Of a stretch of 64,000 bases of DNA, positions 48,544-57,756 are shown in pieces. The DNA is taken from the NCBI RefSeq assembly GCF_000444875.1, contig NC_021985.1, positions 1,364,001 through 1,428,000 of the forward strand. Reading direction: 5' to 3'. Below the pieces are notes generated by a model that searched no databases, was not told the origin of the DNA, and saw only the letters and a program-made list of their open reading frames with translations. Made by a program: the position numbers and the translations under genes. This DNA comes from Streptomyces collinus Tu 365. GTDB taxonomy: Bacteria > Actinomycetota > Actinomycetes > Streptomycetales > Streptomycetaceae. Positions within the stretch are counted from its first letter, which is position 1; each line of letters opens with the position of its first letter.

Positions 48544-50370
48544 ATGCAGATCCAAGACCTTCCGTACCCCAACCCTGGCGTACCGGACGCGCGTTCCGGT
48601 CCACGCCTGCTGTGGTGGCTCTGGCGCAACCAGGCGGGCGGCCAGCTCAAGGCGCTGGCGTGGGGGCTGCTGCACTTCGTCTCGGTCTCCGCCATGCCCT
48701 TCTGCGTCGGACTCGCCGTGCAGGCCGTCATCGACCGTTCCGGCACCCGGCTCGCCCTGGCGGGCGGCCTGTTGGCGCTGTGCGGCACGGGAACCGCCGT
48801 CGGCGACACCTTCCTGCACCGGGCCGCCGTCACCAACTGGATCACCGCCGCCGCCCGGGTCCAGCAACTGCTCGCGCGCAAGGCGGCCCTGTTGGGGTCC
48901 GCGCTGACCCGGCGGGTCGCGGCCGGCGAGGTGGTGGCCGTCTCCACCGGTGACGTGGAGCGGATCGGCTGGTTCGTCGAGGGTGTCTCCCGGTTCACCG
49001 CGGCCGCTCTGACGGTCGTCGTGGTCTGCGTGGGCCTGGCCGTCTACCAGCCCGCCCTCGGACTCGTCGTCGTCGTCGGCCTGCCGGTCGTGGCGCTCGC
49101 CGTACTCCCCCTGCTGCCCCGGGCCACGCGCCGGGCCGACGTCCAGCGCACGAAGGCGGGCCGTGCGACCGAGCTCGCCTCGGACACCGTCGCGGGCCTG
49201 CGCGTGCTGCGCGGGATCGGTGGCGAGGAACTGTTCCTCGACCGCTACCGCCGCGCCTCGCAGGAAGTGCGCCACGCGGCCGTGCGCAGCGCCCGTATGT
49301 GGTCGCTGATCTCCGCCGTCCAGGTGCTGCTGCCCGGACTGCTGCTGGTCGCCGTCGTCTGGCACGGCGTCGGCCTGGCCCGGCAGGGACGGATCACGGT
49401 CGGCGAACTCGTCACCGTCTACAGCGCGGTGATGATCCTCAACTACCCGCTGCGGCACTTCGAGGAGATCGCCATGGCGTACTCCTTCTCCCGGCCCGCG
49501 GCGAAACGGGCCGCGCGGGTGCTGTCCCTGGAGCGGTCCACCTCGGCCGACGGCTCCCGCGCCGCCCGGGTGCCGGGCGGCGACCTGTACGACCCGGCCA
49601 CCGGTCTGCTCGCCGACTCGGGCCGGCTCACCGCGGTGGTGTGCGGCGACCCGGACGCTGCGGGGCGTCTCGCCGAACGCCTGGGCGGCCACCCCACCGA
49701 GCCGGGTCGCTCGGTCCTGCTCGGCGGCGTCCCCCTGGACGAACTCCCGCTGGATAGCGCCCGCACCGCCGTCCTGGTCCAGGACAAGGACCCGGTGCTG
49801 CTGTCCGGGTCGCTGCGCGACCTGCTGGACGTACCCGCTTCCGGAGCCGTGCGGGCCGCGGACGCGCTGGCGGCCGCGCAGTGCGAGGACGTGCTGGACG
49901 CCCTGGTGCAGGGGTCGCTGGACATCGCCGACCCGATGGACGCCCGGATCACCGAACGCGGCCGCTCCCTGTCGGGCGGCCAGCGCCAGCGGCTCGCGCT
50001 CGCCCGCTCCCTCGTCACCGACCCCGAGGTGCTGGTCCTGGACGAACCGACCTCCGCGGTCGACTCGCACACCGAGGCCCGCATCGCGGACGGACTGCGA
50101 CGGCTGCGCACGGGGCGGACGACGGTCGTGTTCACCTCCTCACCGCTGCTGCTGGACCGTGCGGACCGGGTGGCCCTCGTCCACGAGGGCTCGGTCGTCG
50201 CGGTGGGCGTGCACCGCGAACTGCTGGACACCGAACCGCGGTACCGGGCCGTGGTGACACGCGAGACCGACGACGAGGCGGCCCTGGCCGGCGCCGGAGA
50301 CGGCCTGGCCGGGGACAGCGCCCTGCTGGACGCCCTGGAGAACCTGGAAGAGATCGAGGAGAGCGCATGA
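48544..50370 (+). CDS. ABC exporter subunit with degenerate Walker A (heterodimer partner 1)
   Basis: The 608-residue protein has an exporter membrane domain (residues about 35-310) and an ATPase with mixed motifs. The Walker A position reads VCGDPDAAGRLA near residue 366, without the GxxGxGK[ST] lysine, and the H-loop reads VFTSSPLLLD, without histidine. The signature LSGGQRQR (about 476-483) and Walker B VLVLDEPTSAV are intact. Such a subunit cannot hydrolyse ATP alone but donates a good signature to a partner. The partner is encoded directly downstream with ATGA overlap (50367-50370). Substrate is unknown. The C-terminus ends in an acidic tail. Confidence 0.88.
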   Translation: MQIQDLPYPNPGVPDARSGPRLLWWLWRNQAGGQLKALAWGLLHFVSVSAMPFCVGLAVQAVIDRSGTRLALAGGLLALCGTGTAVGDTFLHRAAVTNWITAAARVQQLLARKAALLGSALTRRVAAGEVVAVSTGDVERIGWFVEGVSRFTAAALTVVVVCVGLAVYQPALGLVVVVGLPVVALAVLPLLPRATRRADVQRTKAGRATELASDTVAGLRVLRGIGGEELFLDRYRRASQEVRHAAVRSARMWSLISAVQVLLPGLLLVAVVWHGVGLARQGRITVGELVTVYSAVMILNYPLRHFEEIAMAYSFSRPAAKRAARVLSLERSTSADGSRAARVPGGDLYDPATGLLADSGRLTAVVCGDPDAAGRLAERLGGHPTEPGRSVLLGGVPLDELPLDSARTAVLVQDKDPVLLSGSLRDLLDVPASGAVRAADALAAAQCEDVLDALVQGSLDIADPMDARITERGRSLSGGQRQRLALARSLVTDPEVLVLDEPTSAVDSHTEARIADGLRRLRTGRTTVVFTSSPLLLDRADRVALVHEGSVVAVGVHRELLDTEPRYRAVVTRETDDEAALAGAGDGLAGDSALLDALENLEEIEESA

Positions 50371-52148
50371 TCGGCGTTTCGCCACCGGCGTACGACCCGG
50401 CGGCCCCGACGACCGCCACCACCCTGCCCGTCGGCGCCGCGTCGACCGTGCGCGCCTACGCGACCGAGCTGTTCCGCCGGCACCGCCGGGCCTTCCTGCT
50501 GCTGATGGCCGTCAACACCGTCGCCGTGGTCGCCTCCATGGTGGGCCCCTATCTGCTCGGCGGGCTCGTCGAGCGGGTGTCGGACGGAGCCCGGGAGCCG
50601 CATCTGGGCCTGACCGCCTGTCTGTTCCTGCTCGCCCTCGTCGTCCAGGCCGGCTTCGTACGGCAGGTGCGGCTGCGGGGCGCGGTGCTCGGCGAGCGGA
50701 TGCTGGCCGATCTGCGGGAGGACTTCCTGGTCCGCTCCGTGGGACTGCCGCCGGGCGTCCTGGAGCGGGCGGGCACCGGCGACCTCCTCTCCCGCATCAC
50801 CACCGACATCGACCGCCTCGGCAACGCCATGCGCGAGGCCGTGCCGCAGCTGGCGATCGGGTTCGTGTGGGCCCTGCCGCTGCTCGGCGGTCTCGTCGTC
50901 ACGGCCCCGCCGCTCGCGGCCGCCGTGCTCCTCGCGGTGCCCGTCCTGGTCGTGGGCTGCCGCTGGTACTTCAAGCGGGCGCCCTCCGGCTACCGTTCCG
51001 AGGCCGCCGGCTACGCCGCCGTCGCCGCAGCGCTCGCCGAGACGGTGGACGCGGGCCACACCGTCGAGTCGCACCGCCTCGGGGCCCGCCGTATCGCCCT
51101 GTCGGAGCGGCGCATCAAGGAGTGGACCGCCTGGGAGCGCTACACCCTCTGGCTGCGGTCCGTGCTCTTCCCGGTGATCAACGCCGTGCACGTCCTCGTG
51201 CTCGGCTCGGTCCTCATGGTCGGCGGCGCGTTCGTGCTCCAGGGCTGGATCGGGGTCGGGCAGCTGACGACGGGTGCGCTGATCGCCCAGATGCTCGTCG
51301 ACCCGGTGAACCTCATCCTGCGCTGGTACGACGAGGTGCAGGTCGCCCAGGTGTCGTTGGCCCGTCTAGTGGGGGTCCGGGACATCGAGCCGGACGCCGG
51401 GGACGCCTCGGTGGCGCCCGGCGGACGGGACGTGCACGCCGACCGGGTGCGCTTCGGCTACCGGGAGGGCGTCGACGTCCTGCGCGAGGTCTCCCTCCAG
51501 GTCGCCCCGGGCACCCGGCTGGCCCTGGTCGGCCCGTCGGGCGCGGGCAAGTCCACGCTGGGCAGGCTGCTCGCCGGCATCTACGCGCCCCGCGACGGCC
51601 GCGTCACCCTCGGCGGCGCCGAGCTGTCCCGGATGCCGGCCGAGCGGGTCCGCTCGCACGTGGCCCTCGTCAACCAGGAGCACCACGTCTTCGTCGGCTC
51701 CCTGCGCGACAACCTGCTGCTGGCCCGCACCGGCGCCACCGACGCCGAGCTGTGGGCGGCACTGGGCGCGGTCGACGCGGACGCCTGGGCGCGGGCGCTG
51801 GACGACGGCCTCGACACCGAGGTGGGCTCCGGCGGGCTGTCGCTGACCCCGGCACAGGCCCAGCAGATCGCCCTGGCCAGGCTGGTACTGGCCGATCCGC
51901 ACACCCTGGTGCTGGACGAGGCGACCTCCCTGCTCGACCCGCGCGCTGCCCGTCACCTGGAGCGGTCCCTGGCCCGCGTCCTCGACGGCCGCACGGTGGT
52001 CGCCATCGCCCACCGCCTGCACACCGCGCACGACGCGGACGTGATCGCTGTCGTGGAGAACGGCCGCATCACCGAGCTGGGCGGCCACGAGGAGCTGGTC
52101 GCGGCGGAGGGGGCGTACGCGGCGCTGTGGCGCTCGTGGCACGGGTGA
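50367..52148 (+). CDS. ABC exporter subunit with degenerate signature (heterodimer partner 2)
   Basis: The 593-residue protein has an exporter membrane domain (about 30-330) and an ATPase. It has an intact Walker A GPSGAGKST (about 390-398), Walker B TLVLDEATSLL and H-loop VVAIAHRLHT, but the signature is LTPAQAQQ near residue 493 instead of LSGGQ. It is the mirror image of the upstream subunit. Together they make one complete ATP site (this Walker A with the partner's LSGGQ) and one dead site. The 4-base overlap couples translation and keeps the subunits in equal amounts. Exported compound cannot be told. Confidence 0.88.
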   Translation: MIGVSPPAYDPAAPTTATTLPVGAASTVRAYATELFRRHRRAFLLLMAVNTVAVVASMVGPYLLGGLVERVSDGAREPHLGLTACLFLLALVVQAGFVRQVRLRGAVLGERMLADLREDFLVRSVGLPPGVLERAGTGDLLSRITTDIDRLGNAMREAVPQLAIGFVWALPLLGGLVVTAPPLAAAVLLAVPVLVVGCRWYFKRAPSGYRSEAAGYAAVAAALAETVDAGHTVESHRLGARRIALSERRIKEWTAWERYTLWLRSVLFPVINAVHVLVLGSVLMVGGAFVLQGWIGVGQLTTGALIAQMLVDPVNLILRWYDEVQVAQVSLARLVGVRDIEPDAGDASVAPGGRDVHADRVRFGYREGVDVLREVSLQVAPGTRLALVGPSGAGKSTLGRLLAGIYAPRDGRVTLGGAELSRMPAERVRSHVALVNQEHHVFVGSLRDNLLLARTGATDAELWAALGAVDADAWARALDDGLDTEVGSGGLSLTPAQAQQIALARLVLADPHTLVLDEATSLLDPRAARHLERSLARVLDGRTVVAIAHRLHTAHDADVIAVVENGRITELGGHEELVAAEGAYAALWRSWHG

Positions 52149-52607
52149 GACCTCGCCGGGCCGGCACGGGCACCGGGTCCGAGGGCCCGCCCGACCGTCC
52201 CGGTGTCCTGTCCGGTGCGCGGTGACCTGTCGGCTCCCCCTTGCGGATCCGGCCTGGCGCCAGATCCGTGCCCGGCCCGGGCGAAGGTGCTCGGGTGGGG
52301 TCGCGTGACGGCAGCGGGACCCGGGCACATGGGCGCCCGTGGGCAGGTCCGGGCGGCGACGTGCGCGCGGGTCCGGGCTGTCGGGGCGGCCCCGCGCGGG
52401 CGGGGCCGGCCGGCGGTGCGGGACGACGGTACGTGGCCCGTGCCGTTGCGGAGAGCCGAACAGGGGTGGAAGGCTGGAAAGCGGCACAGGCTCGGGGAAG
52501 GGCAGGGAGCCCTCCGGTTCCCGCCGCGCGCGCCCCGTGCCGAGCGTGCCGGCGGCATGTCGCCCCTCACGGGTCGACGAGGCCGTACTCACCACCAGGA
52601 GGTACCC
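52149..52607. other. Intergenic region with a strong GC stem-loop
   Basis: These 459 bases contain no gene I can support. CGGCCCCGC (52387-52395) and GCGGGGCCG (52400-52408) form a perfect 9-bp stem with a GCGG loop and may terminate the ABC transcript late. The DUF5709 promoter must lie in the last 200 bases, but I see no convincing boxes. AGGAGG at 52597-52602 serves the next gene. Confidence 0.5.
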
Positions 52608-53078
52608 GTGGACAGCGCCGACGGATGGGGGGACGACGTCTACCAGCCCGATCCCTCGGAGATCCGGGAGGACTCGGGCGTGCTCGACGTCGAGGACACA
52701 CTGGACTTCGACGGCGTCGAGGACCCCCTGGACCGCGGCTGGTCCCCTCCCGAGCGGCCGTGGGCGGTGGAGCACACCGGAGTGACGGCACGCGAACGGC
52801 TGACCGGCGAGACGCTGGACCAGCGGCTCGCGGAGGAGCTGCCCGATGCCGAGGCGCCGGACGGCGACGACATCGGTGACTGCGACGGCGGCGACGGGGA
52901 ACTCCTGGACAACGAGGTCGGCCACATGCGTTCCGGCCGCCTGGTCGCCCCGGACGAGGGCGCGCACGAGGACGAGGAGAGCGCCCTCGTCGCCACCGAC
53001 GTCGGGATCGACGGGGCGGCGGCCTCCGCCGAGGAGGCCGCGGTGCACATCGTCGACGAGGACTCCCTGTCCGGCTGA
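52608..53078 (+). CDS. DUF5709-family acidic protein
   Basis: The 156-residue, very acidic protein matches DUF5709: DDVYQPDPSEIREDSGVLDV followed by EDTLDFDG, LDRGWSPPERPWAVEHTGVT, ETLDQRLAEELPD, and a C-terminal VGHMRSGRLVAPDEG with EEAAVHIV. It is probably largely disordered, without membrane segments. Members are common in actinomycetes, and their role is unknown, though they often lie near stress genes. A full AGGAGG site sits 5 bases before GTG 52608. The L31 gene follows 51 bases downstream and may be co-transcribed. Confidence 0.72.
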   Translation: MDSADGWGDDVYQPDPSEIREDSGVLDVEDTLDFDGVEDPLDRGWSPPERPWAVEHTGVTARERLTGETLDQRLAEELPDAEAPDGDDIGDCDGGDGELLDNEVGHMRSGRLVAPDEGAHEDEESALVATDVGIDGAAASAEEAAVHIVDEDSLSG

Positions 53079-53129
53079 CACGGAGGACACCGGCGCCCCC
53101 TGCCCGACCGCCCCGCCCGAGGAGCCGCC

Positions 53130-53393
53130 ATGCAGCAGGACAAGCACCCCGAGTACCGGCCCGTGGTCTTCCGGGACCGCGCCGCCGGTTACGCCTTCCT
53201 CACCCGCTCGACCGCGAACAGCGAGCAGACCATCGAGTGGGACGACGGCGAGACCTACCCGGTGATCGACGTGGAGATCTCCTCCGAGAGCCACCCCTTC
53301 TACACGGGCAAGGCCCGCACGGTGGACACCGAGGGCCGCGTCGCCCGCTTCGAGCGCCGGTACGGCGGTGCCGGCTCCGACGGGCCGGCCTGA
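53130..53393 (+). CDS. rpmE2: Type-B 50S ribosomal protein L31
   Basis: The 87-residue protein is L31 of the cysteine-free type: [20 protein letters not shown], then [29 protein letters not shown] and VARFERRYG. The absence of the CxxC pairs means it needs no zinc. It normally replaces the zinc-bound L31 when zinc is scarce, and in Streptomyces such genes are usually under Zur. I see no Zur-like AT-rich palindrome in the 51 bases upstream, so its control here may run through the DUF5709 promoter. The 3' end nearly meets the convergent membrane-protein gene. Confidence 0.92.
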   Translation: MQQDKHPEYRPVVFRDRAAGYAFLTRSTANSEQTIEWDDGETYPVIDVEISSESHPFYTGKARTVDTEGRVARFERRYGGAGSDGPA

Positions 53394-53407
53394 GGGAACC
53401 CGAAGCC

Positions 53408-54202
53408 TCAGATCATGTTGAGGGCCGCCGCGCAGCCCACTCCCCCGAGCACCATGAACACGGGCATGAGCACCCTGAGCTCCACCCAGCTGCCCGCCCG
53501 GAACCGCATCGGCTTCGGCGGGCCCAGCGGGTACCAGCGCTTGCGGCCCACCGGGATCGGCCACAGGATCGGGCAGCCGGACACCGTCAGCGCGTCCCCG
53601 ATGTCGTGCACCAGGGCGCCCAGCACGATCGGCAGGCCCAGCCACAGGTACTGCTGGCCCGGCTCGGTGAACAGCCAGTCGGAGCCGTTGCCCGGCTTGT
53701 CCAGGATCCCGGCGAGGATCCAGGCGCTCGTCGCCGCGAGCAGCCAGACCAGGACGTCGCTGCTGGAGCCCCGGGCCGCCCGCCACAGCAGGCCCTCGAT
53801 GGCCAGCACCATGTGCACGAACAGGATGGCCAGCACCGCCCAGCGCCCGCCGGCGATGGCCGTCGCCGAGCTGCCCGCGCCGATGAGGACCGCCCACAGC
53901 CAGGTGTGCGTCAGCGTGCGGTGGCCGCCCGAGCGGCGCGCGTCGCCCTTCTTCCGGGTCGCCTTGTAGACGGCGTACGACAGTTTGTCCACGATCTCGC
54001 AGACCCACCGCGAGATCGGCCCGAAGGCCCGCGAGATGGTGGCCGCCTTGTGGTCCAGGTCCGGGGCGAGCGCGGCGCCCGCGCAGATCAGCGCGCCGAC
54101 CAGCAGCACCGGCCAGGGCATCGGGTGCCCGGCGGCGGCGGCCGCCGCTCCGACGCCGAGCCAGGCCGCGGCCCCCGACAGTGAGTGTGCTGGTCCCATC
54201 AT
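53408..54202 (-). CDS. YdjM-like (LexA-binding, metal-dependent hydrolase family) membrane protein
   Basis: The 264-residue protein has several membrane helices and a histidine/aspartate pattern: MGPAHSLSGAAAWLGVG, ALAPDLDHKAATISRAFG, GGHRTLTHTWLWAVLI and GALVHDIGDALTVSGCPILW. This is the signature of the YdjM family of predicted membrane-bound metal-dependent hydrolases. E. coli ydjM is an SOS gene, but I see no LexA or PafBC site here. Two adjacent ATG codons (54202 and 54199) can start it. It is divergent from the DUF3516 helicase gene. Confidence 0.8.
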   Translation of the reverse strand: MMGPAHSLSGAAAWLGVGAAAAAAGHPMPWPVLLVGALICAGAALAPDLDHKAATISRAFGPISRWVCEIVDKLSYAVYKATRKKGDARRSGGHRTLTHTWLWAVLIGAGSSATAIAGGRWAVLAILFVHMVLAIEGLLWRAARGSSSDVLVWLLAATSAWILAGILDKPGNGSDWLFTEPGQQYLWLGLPIVLGALVHDIGDALTVSGCPILWPIPVGRKRWYPLGPPKPMRFRAGSWVELRVLMPVFMVLGGVGCAAALNMI

Positions 54203-54347
54203 GGCCGCTTCCCGCCCCGTTCCTCGTGTGCCGCTGTCCAGTTGACCTGGTGCGCTGCCCCTCCGTGAGCGACACAGCGTATCGGCCATGATCGTCACTT
54301 CCGTAGCCGATTCCCCCCTGACGGAGAAGGGCAGGCAAGATGGGGGC

Positions 54348-56861
54348 GTGACCCTCATCGATCAGTTGCCGCCGACCGCCGACCCCGACGCCCTGTACGA
54401 AGCCTTCGAGTCGTGGGCGCAGGAGCGCGGTATCACCCTCTACCCCCACCAGGAGGAGGCTCTGATCGAGGCGGTCTCGGGGGCGAACGTGATCGTCTCG
54501 ACCCCGACGGGCTCCGGCAAGAGCATGATCGCCGCGGGCGCTCACTTCGCCGCGCTGGCCCGCGACGAGGTCACCTTCTACACGGCCCCGATCAAGGCGC
54601 TGGTGTCGGAGAAGTTCTTCGAGCTGTGCAAGCTCTTCGGCACCGAGAACGTCGGCATGCTCACCGGCGACGCCTCCGTGAACGCCGACGCGCCCGTGAT
54701 CTGCTGCACCGCCGAGGTGCTGGCGTCGATCGCGCTGCGCGACGGCAAGGACGCGGACGTCGGCCAGGTGGTCATGGACGAGTTCCACTTCTACGCGGAG
54801 GGTGACCGCGGCTGGGCCTGGCAGATCCCGCTGCTGGAACTCCCACAGGCCCAGTTCATCCTGATGTCGGCCACTTTGGGCGACGTGTCCTTCTTCGAGA
54901 AGGACCTCGCCCGGCGGACCGGCCGCCCCACCTCGGTGGTGCGCTCGGCCACCCGCCCGGTGCCGCTGTCCTACGAGTACCAGCTCACCCCGCTCACCGA
55001 GACCCTGACCGACCTGCTGCAGAGCAAGCAGGCGCCGGTGTACATCGTCCACTTCACCCAGGCGCAGGCCGTGGAGCGCGCGCAGGCGCTGATGAGCATC
55101 AACATGTGCTCGCGCGAGGAGAAGGACCAGATCGCCGAGCTGATCGGCAACTTCCGCTTCACCACCAAGTTCGGCCGCAACCTCTCGCGTTACGTCCGCC
55201 ACGGCATCGGCGTCCACCACGCCGGCATGCTGCCCAAGTACCGGCGCCTGGTGGAGAAGCTCGCCCAGGCGGGACTGCTGAAGGTCATCTGCGGCACGGA
55301 CACCCTCGGCGTGGGCGTCAACGTGCCCATCCGGACCGTGCTGTTCACCGCGCTGACCAAGTACGACGGCAGCCGGGTGCGCACGCTGCGGGCCCGGGAG
55401 TTCCACCAGATCGCGGGGCGGGCCGGCCGCGCCGGCTTCGACACCGCGGGGCTGGTCGTGGCGCAGGCGCCCGAGCACGTCATCGAGAACGAGAAGGCCC
55501 TCGCCAAGGCGGGCGACGATCCGAAGAAGCGCCGCAAGGTGGTGCGCAAGAAGGCACCTGAGGGCTTCGTCGGCTGGACGGAGAACACCTTCGAGAAGCT
55601 GATCACGTCCGAGCCCGAGCCGCTGACCTCGCGCTTCAGGGTGACGCACACGATGCTGCTGTCGGTGATCGCCCGTCCCGGCAACGCCTTCGACGCGATG
55701 CGCCGCCTCCTCGAGGACAACCACGAGCCGCGCAAGCAGCAGCTCCGGCACATCCGCCGGGCCATCGCCATCTACCGCTCGCTGCTGGACGGCGGCATCG
55801 TCGAGAAGCTCGACAAGCCGGACGCCGAGGGCCGTATCGTCCGGCTCACGGTCGACCTGCAGCAGGACTTCGCCCTCAACCAGCCGCTGTCCACGTTCGC
55901 GCTCGCCTCGTTCGAACTGCTCGACCCGGACTCCCCGTCCTACGCCCTCGACATGGTGTCCGTGGTCGAGTCCACCCTGGACGACCCGCGGCAGATCCTC
56001 GTCGCCCAGCAGAACAAGGCGCGCGGTGAGGCCGTGGCCGCGATGAAGGCCGACGGCGTCGAGTACGAGGAGCGCATGGAGCGCCTCCAGGACGTCACGT
56101 ACCCGAAGCCGCTGGAGGAGCTGCTCTTCCACGCGTACAACACCTACCGCAAGAGCCACCCCTGGGTCGGCGACCACCCGCTGTCGCCGAAGTCGGTGAT
56201 CCGGGACATGTACGAACGGGCGATGTCCTTCACGGAGCTGGTGTCCTTCTACGAGCTGGCCCGCACCGAGGGCATCGTGCTGCGCTACCTGGCCAGCGCC
56301 TACAAGACCCTCGACCACACCATCCCGGACGACCTGAAGTCCGAGGACCTGCAGGACCTCATCGAGTGGCTGGGCGAGATGGTCCGCCAGGTCGACTCCA
56401 GCCTGCTGGACGAGTGGGAGCAGCTGGCCAACCCGGAGGAGATGACCGCCGAGGAGGCCCAGGAGAAGGCCGACGAGGTCAAGCCGGTCACCGCCAACGC
56501 GCGCGCCTTCCGGGTCCTGGTCCGCAACGCCATGTTCCGCCGGGTGGAGCTGGCCGCCCTGGACCAGGTCGGCGAACTGGGCGAGCTGGACGGCGACGCC
56601 GGCTGGGACGCCGAGGCGTGGGGCGAGGCGATGGACAAGTACTGGGACGAGTACGACGACCTCGGCACCGGCCCCGACGCCCGCGGCCCCAAGCTGCTGG
56701 TCATCAAGGAGGAGCCGGAGAACGGCCTCTGGCGGGTCCGCCAGATCTTCGACGACCCCGCCGACGACCACGACTGGGGCATCAGCGCGGAGATCGACCT
56801 CACGGCCTCGGACGCCGAGGGCCGCGCGGTCGTGCGTGTCACCGATGTCGGTCAGCTGTGA
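54348..56861 (+). CDS. DEAD/DEAH-type superfamily 2 helicase with C-terminal DUF3516
   Basis: The 837-residue protein is an SF2 helicase. It has motif I STPTGSGKS, motif II as VVMDEFHFY (DEFH in place of DEAH), motif III LMSATLGD, and motif VI HQIAGRAGRAGF after GTDTLGVGVNVPIR. From about residue 400 the sequence becomes the actinobacterial DUF3516 domain, ending WRVRQIFDDPADDHDWGISA. It is Ski2/Mtr4-like in its helicase core and probably works on RNA or structured nucleic acid. GTG 54348 after TGGGGGC is chosen. An in-frame ATG at 54288 lies in the intergenic region and has no ribosome binding site. TesB follows 19 bases later. Confidence 0.88.
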   Translation: MTLIDQLPPTADPDALYEAFESWAQERGITLYPHQEEALIEAVSGANVIVSTPTGSGKSMIAAGAHFAALARDEVTFYTAPIKALVSEKFFELCKLFGTENVGMLTGDASVNADAPVICCTAEVLASIALRDGKDADVGQVVMDEFHFYAEGDRGWAWQIPLLELPQAQFILMSATLGDVSFFEKDLARRTGRPTSVVRSATRPVPLSYEYQLTPLTETLTDLLQSKQAPVYIVHFTQAQAVERAQALMSINMCSREEKDQIAELIGNFRFTTKFGRNLSRYVRHGIGVHHAGMLPKYRRLVEKLAQAGLLKVICGTDTLGVGVNVPIRTVLFTALTKYDGSRVRTLRAREFHQIAGRAGRAGFDTAGLVVAQAPEHVIENEKALAKAGDDPKKRRKVVRKKAPEGFVGWTENTFEKLITSEPEPLTSRFRVTHTMLLSVIARPGNAFDAMRRLLEDNHEPRKQQLRHIRRAIAIYRSLLDGGIVEKLDKPDAEGRIVRLTVDLQQDFALNQPLSTFALASFELLDPDSPSYALDMVSVVESTLDDPRQILVAQQNKARGEAVAAMKADGVEYEERMERLQDVTYPKPLEELLFHAYNTYRKSHPWVGDHPLSPKSVIRDMYERAMSFTELVSFYELARTEGIVLRYLASAYKTLDHTIPDDLKSEDLQDLIEWLGEMVRQVDSSLLDEWEQLANPEEMTAEEAQEKADEVKPVTANARAFRVLVRNAMFRRVELAALDQVGELGELDGDAGWDAEAWGEAMDKYWDEYDDLGTGPDARGPKLLVIKEEPENGLWRVRQIFDDPADDHDWGISAEIDLTASDAEGRAVVRVTDVGQL

Positions 56862-56880
56862 GCACTGGAGACTCCCACCG

Positions 56881-57747
56881 ATGACGAACCCGGCCGAAAG
56901 ACTGGTCGACCTGCTCGACCTGGAGAAGATCGAGGTCAACATCTTCCGTGGCCGAAGCCCGCAGGAGTCACTGCAGCGGGTCTTCGGCGGCCAGGTGGCG
57001 GGCCAGGCCCTGGTCGCCGCCGGGCGCACCACGGACGGCGACCGCCCGGTGCACTCGCTGCACGCGTACTTCCTGCGCCCAGGCAGGCCGGGCGTGCCGA
57101 TCGTGTACCAGGTGGAGCGGGTCCGGGACGGACGCTCGTTCACGACGCGCCGGGTCACGGCCGTGCAGCAGGGACGCACGATCTTCAATCTGACCGCCTC
57201 CTTTCACAAGCCTGAGGAAGGACCGTTCGAGCACCAGCTGCCGCCGGCCCGCGAGGTGCCGGACCCGGAGTCGCTGCCGACGGTGACCGAGGAGATCCGC
57301 AAGCACCTGGGCGCGCTGCCCGAGCAACTGGAGCGCATGGCGCGCCGCCAGCCCTTCGACATCCGTTACGTCGACCGGCTGCGCTGGAACGCCGGGGAGA
57401 TCGAGGGAGCCGAGCCGCGCAGTGCCGTGTGGATGCGCGCGGTGGGACCGCTCGGTGACGACCCCCTCGTGCACACCTGCGCCCTCACCTACGCGAGCGA
57501 CATGACGCTTCTGGACGCGGTCCGGATCCCGGTCGAACCCCTGTGGGGGACGCGGAACTTCGACATGGCGTCCCTGGACCACGCCATGTGGTTCCACCGT
57601 CCCTTCCGCGCGGACGAGTGGTTCCTCTACGACCAGGAGTCCCCGATCGCGACCGGCGGGCGTGGCCTCGCCCGTGGGCGTATCTACGACGTGCGGGGAC
57701 GGCTGTTGGTGTCGGTCGTCCAGGAAGGGCTGTTCCGGGCCCTGTAG
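56881..57747 (+). CDS. tesB: Acyl-CoA thioesterase II
   Basis: The 288-residue protein is a double-hotdog thioesterase. The first half contains FGGQVAGQALVAAGRTT, HSLHAYFLRPGRPGVPIVYQ and VERVRDGRSF. The second has the catalytic aspartate in LTYASDMTLLD, SLDHAMWFHRPFRADEWFLY and the glutamine in VVQEGLFR at the end. It hydrolyses medium- and long-chain acyl-CoA to free acid and CoA in the cytoplasm. Length equals E. coli TesB. It follows the helicase gene by 19 bases and is probably co-transcribed. It ends 9 bases from the convergent DUF6397 gene. Confidence 0.92.
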   Translation: MTNPAERLVDLLDLEKIEVNIFRGRSPQESLQRVFGGQVAGQALVAAGRTTDGDRPVHSLHAYFLRPGRPGVPIVYQVERVRDGRSFTTRRVTAVQQGRTIFNLTASFHKPEEGPFEHQLPPAREVPDPESLPTVTEEIRKHLGALPEQLERMARRQPFDIRYVDRLRWNAGEIEGAEPRSAVWMRAVGPLGDDPLVHTCALTYASDMTLLDAVRIPVEPLWGTRNFDMASLDHAMWFHRPFRADEWFLYDQESPIATGGRGLARGRIYDVRGRLLVSVVQEGLFRAL

Positions 57748-57756
57748 CCCTGTGTT

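Noticed and set aside
53079..53129. Zur site upstream of the type-B L31 gene
   Set aside because: No AT-rich palindrome of the Zur type is visible in the short gap, so no site is reported.
51366..57188. Minus-strand open frame of more than 1900 codons over the ABC, L31, helicase and thioesterase genes
   Set aside because: It covers several clear plus-strand genes and shows no domain. It reflects lack of stops in GC-rich antisense DNA.
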